Source of the DNA: Rhodopseudomonas palustris
GTDB taxonomy: Bacteria; Pseudomonadota; Alphaproteobacteria; Rhizobiales; Xanthobacteraceae
Assembly (NCBI RefSeq): GCF_003031265.1
Contig: NZ_CP019966.1
Coordinates: 1-64,000 of the forward strand
Direction: 5' to 3'
DNA: 64,000 nt
Numbering within the stretch: the stretch's first letter is position 1; each line of letters starts with the position of its first letter. The notes below the pieces were generated by a model. The model saw only the letters and a list, made by a program, of their open reading frames with translations. It was not told where the DNA came from and did not search any database. Below are positions 57,429 to 64,000 of the stretch, one piece after another. Position numbers and translations under genes: made by a program.

Positions 57429-59075
57429 ATGGCGCTGTCGCAACGTCTCGAATTTCGTCAGACCCAGTCTCTGGTGATGACCCCGCAACTGATGCAGGCG
57501 ATCAAGCTGCTTCAGTTGTCGAATCTCGACCTCGCGGCTTTCGTCGAAGACGAGATCGAGAAGAACCCGTTGCTCGATCGCGCCGGCGACAATGCGGAAC
57601 CGCCGGTGGCCGGTGAGGCCACGGCGGAAGGCGCCGAGGGCGGCGGTGAGTTCGGTGCAAGCGGCGGCGAGGATTTCGGCGGCGAGGGTTCTTCGGATTT
57701 CACCGACCCCGCGGCCGCCGGTGCGTTCGAGCCCGGCACCGAAGAATGGATGCACCGCGATCTCGGCAGCCGGAGCGATATCGAGCAGACGCTCGATACC
57801 GGCATGGAGAACGTTTTTCCCGAAGAGCCTGCCGAAGCTGCGGCCCGCGCCGCGCAGGACAGCGCGCCGGCCTCATATACCGAATGGGGCGGCGGAGCGT
57901 CGTCGGATGAAGGCTACAACCTCGAAGCCTTCGTGGCGGCCGAGACTTCGCTGGCCGACCACCTCGCCGAACAGCTCGCTGTCGCGGTCACGACGCCGTC
58001 GCAGCGGCTGATCGGACAGTACCTGATCGACCTCGTCGACGACGCCGGGTATCTGCCGGCCGATCTCGGCGATGCCGCCGAACGCCTCGGCGCCAGTCAG
58101 GACGACGTCGAAGCAGTCGTGCAGGTGCTGCAGACCTTCGACCCGCCCGGTATCTGCGCGCGCAACTTGAGCGAATGCCTCGCCATCCAGTTGCGCGAGC
58201 GCGATCGCTACGACCCGGCCATGCAGGCGCTGGTCGAACACCTCGACCTGCTCGCCAAGCGCGACGTCGCCAGCTTGCGCAAGATCTGCGGCGTCGACGA
58301 CGAAGACCTCGTCGACATGATCGGCGAGATCCGTCACCTCGACCCGAAGCCGGGGCTGAAGTTCGGTTCGTCGCGGGTGCAGACGATTGTGCCCGACGTG
58401 TTCGTCCGGCCCGGCCCCGACGGCGGCTGGCTGGTCGAACTCAACAGCGACACGCTGCCGAAGGTGCTGGTCAATCAGTCGTATTATTCGGAGCTGTCGA
58501 AGACGATCCGCAAGGACGGCGACAAGTCGTACTTCTCCGACTGTCTGCAGAACGCCACCTGGCTGGTGCGCGCGCTCGATCAGCGCGCCCGCACCATCCT
58601 CAAGGTGGCGACCGAGATCGTGCGCCAGCAGGACGGATTCTTCACCCACGGCGTCAAGCATCTGCGGCCGCTGAATCTGAAAGCCGTGGCCGACGCGATT
58701 CAGATGCACGAATCGACGGTGTCGCGCGTCACCGCCAACAAATACATGGCGACCAACCGCGGCACCTTCGAGCTTAAGTATTTCTTCACTGCGTCGATCG
58801 CTTCCGCCGACGGCGGCGAAGCGCATTCGGCCGAAGCGGTGCGGCACCAGATTCGCCAACTGATCGACAGTGAAGATCCGTCAGCAATCCTGTCGGATGA
58901 TACGATCGTCGAACGTCTGCGCGAGGCCGGCATCGACATCGCGCGTCGCACCGTCGCGAAATATCGCGAAGCGATGCGCATTCCCTCTTCAGTGCAGCGC
59001 CGTCGCGACAAGCAGAACATGCTGGGCACGCCGTCTGCGGCAGCGAGCCGCTCCCGCGACACAGCCCCAGCTTGA
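57429..59075 (+). CDS. rpoN: RNA polymerase sigma-54 factor
   Basis: Sigma-54, needed for nitrogen-related transcription. The 548 residues show the Gln/Leu-rich region I (LEFRQTQSLVMTPQLMQAIK), an acidic linker (about 50-140), the core-binding and helix-turn-helix regions, and the RpoN box ARRTVAKYREAMRIPSSVQR. It follows lptB by 205 bases and is followed by hpf and ptsN in the classical rpoN cluster order. Confidence 0.98.
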   Translation: MALSQRLEFRQTQSLVMTPQLMQAIKLLQLSNLDLAAFVEDEIEKNPLLDRAGDNAEPPVAGEATAEGAEGGGEFGASGGEDFGGEGSSDFTDPAAAGAFEPGTEEWMHRDLGSRSDIEQTLDTGMENVFPEEPAEAAARAAQDSAPASYTEWGGGASSDEGYNLEAFVAAETSLADHLAEQLAVAVTTPSQRLIGQYLIDLVDDAGYLPADLGDAAERLGASQDDVEAVVQVLQTFDPPGICARNLSECLAIQLRERDRYDPAMQALVEHLDLLAKRDVASLRKICGVDDEDLVDMIGEIRHLDPKPGLKFGSSRVQTIVPDVFVRPGPDGGWLVELNSDTLPKVLVNQSYYSELSKTIRKDGDKSYFSDCLQNATWLVRALDQRARTILKVATEIVRQQDGFFTHGVKHLRPLNLKAVADAIQMHESTVSRVTANKYMATNRGTFELKYFFTASIASADGGEAHSAEAVRHQIRQLIDSEDPSAILSDDTIVERLREAGIDIARRTVAKYREAMRIPSSVQRRRDKQNMLGTPSAAASRSRDTAPA

Positions 59076-59132
59076 TTGCGTCGCCCTGCTCTGACTAGAC
59101 TCATCTCCCCACATGTGAATCGAGGCACTGCC

Positions 59133-59738
59133 ATGACCATCCGGATATCCGGCAAAAGCATCAGCATCGGCGAAGCGCTGCGCAGCCGCGTGAGCGAACG
59201 CACCGAGGAGGTGCTGCGCAAGTATTTCGATGGGAATTATTCGGGGCACTTCACGCTCAGCAAAGACGGTTTCGGCTTCCGCACCGATTGTGCGCTGCAC
59301 CTCGATTCCGGCATCACGCTTGAAGCCGAGTCCAATGCCGCCGACGCCTATGTCAGCGCCGATCAGGCGCTGGTGCAGATCGAGAAGCGCCTGCGCCGCT
59401 ACAAGAGCCGCCTGAAGGATCGTTCGGCCCGCAAGGCTCACGCCGAGGCCAACGCACTCGCCGAGCTCGGCACGCCGGTGGACGCGGCCAGCTACGTGAT
59501 CGAAGCGCCCGGCGACGAAGAGCATCACGAGGACGCCTACAACCCGGTGATCATCGCCGAGGCCACCACCGCGATGAAGCGGCTGTCGGTGAGCGAGGCG
59601 GTGGTCGAGCTCGATCTCACCGGCGCACCTGTGGTGGTGTTCCAGCACGGCAGCTCGGGCCGCGTGAACATCATTTATCGTCGCGCCGACGGCAATATCG
59701 GCTGGATCGACCCGCCGGTGCTGAACGGCACGAACTGA
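59133..59738 (+). CDS. hpf: Ribosome hibernation-promoting factor, long form
   Basis: A 201-residue long-form HPF/RaiA: the N-terminal RaiA domain (TIRISGKSISIGEALRSRVS, DQALVQIEKRLRRYKSRLKD) and the C-terminal dimerisation domain (MKRLSVSEAVVELDLTGAPV, NIIYRRADGNIGWIDP). It dimerises ribosomes in stationary phase. The start ATG at 59133 gives MTIRISGKSIS. It lies 57 bases after rpoN. Confidence 0.95.
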   Translation: MTIRISGKSISIGEALRSRVSERTEEVLRKYFDGNYSGHFTLSKDGFGFRTDCALHLDSGITLEAESNAADAYVSADQALVQIEKRLRRYKSRLKDRSARKAHAEANALAELGTPVDAASYVIEAPGDEEHHEDAYNPVIIAEATTAMKRLSVSEAVVELDLTGAPVVVFQHGSSGRVNIIYRRADGNIGWIDPPVLNGTN

Positions 59739-60012
59739 CCCGCGCATTGCCTCGCGGGAAAGCCGCAAGCGGAACCTCCGCGAGGCATTGACGCCCGTGC
59801 AACGCTCTGCCTATGGTCCGCCGCTTTTCGGCGGACCGCCGACGGCATTTTACGGCCGCCGGCAGGAATGCTAGACTTAAGTTAGGATCATGATTTCAGA
59901 AGCGTTTTAGCCGCGATCAGGAAATCGCGCGGCGCTTCTCGGATCGAACGCTTGACGCAACCCACCGCCGTCCTATTTCACCCGGACCGCACCAACACCC
60001 CCGGAACGCCTG
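59739..60012. other. Intergenic region with two hairpins between hpf and ptsN
   Basis: A hairpin GCCTCGCGG/CCGCGAGGC (59749-59757 with 59778-59786) and a second, perfect GGTCCGCCG-ctttt-CGGCGGACC (59815-59837) lie in this 274-base gap. Neither has a strong T-run. They may end or process the hpf transcript before ptsN. Confidence 0.5.
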
Positions 60013-60474
60013 ATGACGATTACGGATCTTGTCGCGCCCGAGGCCGTCATCCCGGCGCTCAAGGTGATCAGCAAGAAGCAGGCGCTGCAGGAACTCGCGG
60101 CGCGCGCCGCTGAACTCACCGGTCAGAACGAGCGCTCGATCTTCGAAGTGCTGCTGCAGCGCGAGAAGCTCGGCACCACCGCGGTCGGCTATGGGGTGGC
60201 GATTCCGCACGGCAAGCTGCCGAAGCTGGAAAAGCTGTTCGGGCTGTTCGCGCGGCTGGAACGTCCGATCGATTTCGAAGCGATGGACGGCCAGCCGGTC
60301 GACCTGATCTTCCTGCTGCTGGCGCCCGAAGGTGCTGGCGCCGACCATCTCAAGGCGCTGGCGCGGATTGCCCGGCTGCTGCGCGACCAGGACGTCGCCA
60401 AGAAGCTGCGCGCCTCCCGCGACGCCCATGCGATCTATTCGGTGCTCGCACTGCCCCCGGCCACCGCGGCGTAA
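60013..60474 (+). CDS. ptsN: PTS IIA-like nitrogen regulatory protein PtsN
   Basis: The 153-residue EIIA-Ntr of the nitrogen phosphotransferase branch. The phosphorylatable His is in the motif TTAVGYGVAIPHGKLPKLEK, and the block DLIFLLLAPEGAGADHLKAL is typical. PtsN links nitrogen/PEP state to potassium and other regulation. It is last in the lptCAB-rpoN-hpf-ptsN cluster. Confidence 0.96.
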   Translation: MTITDLVAPEAVIPALKVISKKQALQELAARAAELTGQNERSIFEVLLQREKLGTTAVGYGVAIPHGKLPKLEKLFGLFARLERPIDFEAMDGQPVDLIFLLLAPEGAGADHLKALARIARLLRDQDVAKKLRASRDAHAIYSVLALPPATAA

Positions 60475-60777
60475 CAGCGCGGCGTATTGCTGGCCAGCAG
60501 GCGCTAGCTTCGCGAAGACATCCGACTGACCGCACAATGAGTGCTCAGCGCCGGACCGAAACTGGTTCAGGCGCAGCGGTTGCTCGTCCGAGATCCTGCG
60601 TCGCTTACCAGCGGCAATGGCACGGAATCGCTTTGGTATCGATGTGTGGAAGTGCGCAATGCAACGCGCTAGGGTTGCTTGCTGGCGGGCGCCTCAGCGC
60701 CGCTAGTGGGTATTCAGCGGGCGCGGGGGCCGTCACCGGACTCCCCGCGTCGCGTAACCGTCTTCTTCAGTCAGCGC
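60475..60777. other. Intergenic region, nothing recognised
   Basis: A 303-base gap between the convergent ptsN and DUF1150 genes. Some GC-rich inverted sequence is present (a TCAGCG/CGCTGA pair at 60771-60791 overlaps the DUF1150 stop), but no gene or clear terminator is seen. Confidence 0.5.
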
Positions 60778-61044
60778 TTAGTGGACGCTGACGGCCTGCA
60801 GTTCCTGGCTCCAGGCATTCGCGATCGCCGCTTCACGGCTGTCTGTCAGCATGATCGGCGTGCCATCGGCCGAATGCAAAGCAAACAGCTTGAGGCCCGG
60901 CGCGATCTGCGGCGCCTGCGGGAATAACCCAGGTACGTCTTCGGAGCGGATCTGCTTCACATAGGCGATGTGGCCTTCGCCCAGATGCGCCAGCGCTTCC
61001 GGCGTGACGCCCACATTTTCAAGCGTAGTACCAGCTTCAGTCAT
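60778..61044 (-). CDS. DUF1150-family protein
   Basis: An 88-residue protein matching DUF1150: LENVGVTPEALAHLGEGHIA, YVKQIRSEDVPGLFPQAPQI, and DGTPIMLTDSREAAIANAWS. The family is small and common in alphaproteobacteria, often beside hsp20. It lies 50 bases downstream of hsp20 on the same strand, so the two are probably co-transcribed. The role is unknown. Confidence 0.85.
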   Translation of the reverse strand: MTEAGTTLENVGVTPEALAHLGEGHIAYVKQIRSEDVPGLFPQAPQIAPGLKLFALHSADGTPIMLTDSREAAIANAWSQELQAVSVH

Positions 61045-61094
61045 GGTCTCGACTCCTCTAGGAGACTAAGCGGTCGAGTCCGCTACTCGTTCCA

Positions 61095-61520
61095 TTATTC
61101 GTGTTCGGTGATGGCGATTGTCTTAATGACCCTTTCCGGCTCAGGCCGGATCAGGTCGATGGACAACAACCCGTTTTTCAGGTCCGCACCCAACACCTGC
61201 ATCCCGTCGGCCAGCACGAACGTCCGCTGGAAGTGACGCGCGGCAATGCCGCGGTGGATGTATTGCCGAGTTTTGTCATCCTGCTGCCGGCCCCGGATCA
61301 CCAGTTGATTTTCCTCAACTGTGACATCGAGTTGATCGCGGGTGAATCCAGCCACCGCCAGTGTGATGCGCAGCTTTTCGGGATCGCCGTTGCTGCGTTC
61401 GCACCGTTCGATGTTGTACGGGGGGTACCCGTCGGCGCCTTTGACGACGCGGTCGAGCGCACGCTCGATCTCGTCGAATCCCAGCAGAAAGGGACTAGAT
61501 AACGAAGGAACACGAGACAT
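61095..61520 (-). CDS. Small heat-shock protein, Hsp20/alpha-crystallin family
   Basis: A 141-residue Hsp20: alpha-crystallin domain (LRITLAVAGFTRDQLDVTVE, then NQLVIRGRQQDDKTRQYIHR, RHFQRTFVLADGMQVLGADL) and a short C-terminal tail. It prevents aggregation of unfolded proteins. The start ATG at 61520 gives MSRVPSLSSPFLLGFDEIE, with the Shine-Dalgarno AGAGGA seven bases upstream, held in a ROSE-like hairpin. Confidence 0.93.
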   Translation of the reverse strand: MSRVPSLSSPFLLGFDEIERALDRVVKGADGYPPYNIERCERSNGDPEKLRITLAVAGFTRDQLDVTVEENQLVIRGRQQDDKTRQYIHRGIAARHFQRTFVLADGMQVLGADLKNGLLSIDLIRPEPERVIKTIAITEHE

Positions 61521-61524
61521 CACA

Positions 61525-61590
61525 AAGTCCTCTCGAAGCGACTTTGAGGGGGTCCTTGCGGCACCCCATCGACCGTCCGGCACCTCGCCG
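61525..61590 (-). promoter_or_regulatory. ROSE-like RNA thermometer in hsp20 leader
   Basis: On the minus strand the last hairpin, AAGUCGCUUCGAGAGGACUU (61525-61544), pairs the Shine-Dalgarno AGGA with UCGCU; this leaves one bulged G, as in the ROSE signature U(U/C)GCU. Two further hairpins lie upstream: GGGGT/ACCCC around 61548-61567 and CGGC/GCCG at 61578-61590. The arrangement fits ROSE elements of rhizobial small heat-shock genes. Confidence 0.75.
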
Positions 61591-61673
61591 TCCAGTCCAA
61601 ACCAATATGGGCAGTGCAAAAGAACTGTTCAAGAAGGCCAGAACAGCGAATTCCACCAGTAGCTTACGGCCGG

Positions 61674-62765
<1,092 letters not shown>

Positions 62766-62770
62766 TGTTG

Positions 62771-63619
62771 CTACTTCTCCGTCTCGACCAGTCCGCGCAC
62801 GAACAGTTTCTGCATCAGCACCACCACGGCGACCGGCGGCAGCATCGCCAGCACGGCGGTCGCCATCACCACCGGCCACTCGGTCAGTGCGTCCGAGGTG
62901 ACGATCATCTTGCGGATGCCGATCTGGATGGTCTGCATGTCGTCGCGCGTGGTGATCAGCAGCGGCCAGAGATATTGATTCCAGCCGAGGATGAACAGAA
63001 TCACGAACAGCGCCGCCATGTTGGTGCGCGACAGCGGCAGCAGCGTATCCCAGAAGAAGCGCAACGGCCCGGCGCCATCGATCCGCGACGCTTCCAACAG
63101 TTCGTCCGGCACCGTCATGAAGAATTGCCGGAACAGCAGCGTCGCGGTCGCCGACGCGATCAGCGGCAGCGCCAGCCCGGCGTAGCTGTCGAGCAGATTG
63201 AGGTCCGCGGCGATCTTGTAGGTCGGATAGATCCGGACCTCGACCGGCAACATCAGGGTGATGAAGATCAGCCAGAAGATCGTCATCCGGAACGGAAACC
63301 GGAAATACACGATCGCATAGGCGGAGATGATCGAGATCGCGATCTTGCCGAGCGCGATCGACATCGCCATCATGAACGAGTTGAACAGCATGCTGGCGAC
63401 CGGCTCGCGGGTGGTGCCGGAGGAGCCGACGAAGATGGTCTTGTAATAGGTTTCCAGGAAGTGGCCGCCAGGCAGCAGCGACATCTGGCCATTGGCGATG
63501 GTGGCGTTGTCCTGGGTCGAGGCGACGAACGCCAGATAGACCGGGAAGGCGACGATCGCGACACCGATCCACAGGATCAGATGCGGCACCAGGTTTCCGA
63601 ACTTCCGGTGCTCGACCAT
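62771..63619 (-). CDS. ugpE: sn-glycerol-3-phosphate ABC transporter permease UgpE-like
   Basis: A 282-residue permease with six predicted helices ([40 protein letters not shown], and others) and the EAA-loop motif [20 protein letters not shown] that contacts the ATPase. Its stop is a few bases before ugpC and its start overlaps the end of ugpA by one base. Confidence 0.93.
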   Translation of the reverse strand: MVEHRKFGNLVPHLILWIGVAIVAFPVYLAFVASTQDNATIANGQMSLLPGGHFLETYYKTIFVGSSGTTREPVASMLFNSFMMAMSIALGKIAISIISAYAIVYFRFPFRMTIFWLIFITLMLPVEVRIYPTYKIAADLNLLDSYAGLALPLIASATATLLFRQFFMTVPDELLEASRIDGAGPLRFFWDTLLPLSRTNMAALFVILFILGWNQYLWPLLITTRDDMQTIQIGIRKMIVTSDALTEWPVVMATAVLAMLPPVAVVVLMQKLFVRGLVETEK

Positions 63620-64000
63620 CAGTAATTCACCTTGCGCTCGACGAAGCGGAACTGGATCGCCGTCAGCGCGATCACGATCGCCATCAGAATCACCGATTGA
63701 GCCGCCGAACTGCCGAGGTTCGAGCCGAGCAGGCCATCCTGATACACCTTGTAGACCAACGTTTCGGTCGCTTTCGCCGGACCGCCGCGGGTCATCGTGT
63801 CGATGATGCCGAACGTGTCGAAGAACGCGTACACGACGTTGACGATCACCAGGAAGAAGATGGTCGGCGACAGCAGCGGGAAGATGATGGTCCAGAACCG
63901 GCGCATCGGCCGGGCGCCGTCGATCGCCGCCGCCTCGATCACGCTGGACGGAATCGCCTGCAGCCCGGCGAGGAAGAACAGGAAATTGTAGGAGATCTGC
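63619..64000 (-). CDS. ugpA: sn-glycerol-3-phosphate ABC transporter permease UgpA-like (partial)
   Basis: Only the C-terminal part is in the window. The EAA loop [20 protein letters not shown] and helices [20 protein letters not shown] and [16 protein letters not shown] are visible. It continues beyond the right edge, where ugpB would normally follow. It is incomplete, not truncated by mutation. Confidence 0.9.
   Translation of the reverse strand, partial: QISYNFLFFLAGLQAIPSSVIEAAAIDGARPMRRFWTIIFPLLSPTIFFLVIVNVVYAFFDTFGIIDTMTRGGPAKATETLVYKVYQDGLLGSNLGSSAAQSVILMAIVIALTAIQFRFVERKVNY

Noticed and set aside
62766..63572. Extension of ugpC through ugpE
   Set aside because: Overlaps the whole of ugpE in another frame; the GTG at 62765 with GGAGAAG gives the normal UgpC start.

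Overview
The window looks like the start of the chromosome of a Rhodopseudomonas palustris-group alphaproteobacterium (Bradyrhizobiaceae). The evidence is high GC with strong GC3 bias, the dnaA-dnaN-recF-gyrB start, a kaiB/kaiC pair without kaiA, a complete ccoNOQP-GHIS cluster behind a FixK/FNR box, an lptCAB-rpoN-hpf-ptsN cluster, and several families of intergenic palindromic repeats. The species call is recognition from gene order and protein sequence, not a database search.

Layout. 0.7-7.5 kb: replication genes dnaA, dnaN, recF and gyrB, all on +. 7.7-9.5 kb: hppD with a divergent Lrp-type regulator. 9.5-14.2 kb (-): kaiC, kaiB and a PAS-PAS-HWE histidine kinase in one tight operon, with a soluble chemoreceptor-like protein behind it. 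14.5-23.8 kb (-): a second Lrp regulator, small proteins, and the cbb3 oxidase structural (ccoNOQP) and assembly (ccoGHIS) genes. 24-31.7 kb: metabolic genes (PanE-like reductase, two SDRs, HCCA-isomerase-like protein, GST, gamma-glutamyltransferase, UMF1-type transporter). 31.8-33 kb: a DAHP synthase preceded by a 25-codon leader peptide rich in Tyr/Trp/Phe and an intrinsic terminator, which looks like a classical attenuator. 33.3-42.2 kb: purH, heparinase-like, rsmB, an SdhAF4-like small protein, a membrane-anchored nuclease, a YiiX-like hydrolase and a Tat-type amine oxidase. 42.2-48.3 kb (-): translation genes infC, rpmI, rplT, pheS and pheT, with a DUF559 nuclease gene between pheS and pheT bracketed by REP-like repeats. 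48.6-53.4 kb: hydrolase, queG, GST, uppP and an NDUFA9-like protein. 53.6-60.5 kb: tRNA-Leu(CAG), rnd, lptC-lptA-lptB, rpoN, hpf and ptsN. 60.8-61.6 kb (-): DUF1150 and hsp20 with a ROSE-like RNA thermometer. 61.7-64 kb (-): ugpC, ugpE and partial ugpA, running off the window.

How the genes work together. The most interesting block is kaiC-kaiB-HWE kinase: the kinase GTG start overlaps the kaiB stop, so a KaiC timing module is genetically wired to a kinase of a class that feeds general stress responses in alphaproteobacteria. The cbb3 block makes the high-affinity oxidase for microoxic growth. The lptCAB-rpoN-hpf-ptsN block joins LPS export to nitrogen-related regulation. RNA-level control is prominent: the DAHP synthase attenuator, the ROSE-like hsp20 leader, the ATT start codon of infC, and hairpins before rpmI and between ccoP and ccoG.

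No CRISPR array, prophage, insertion sequence transposase or rRNA gene was seen. The only mobile-looking material is the set of palindromic repeats and the DUF559 insertion.
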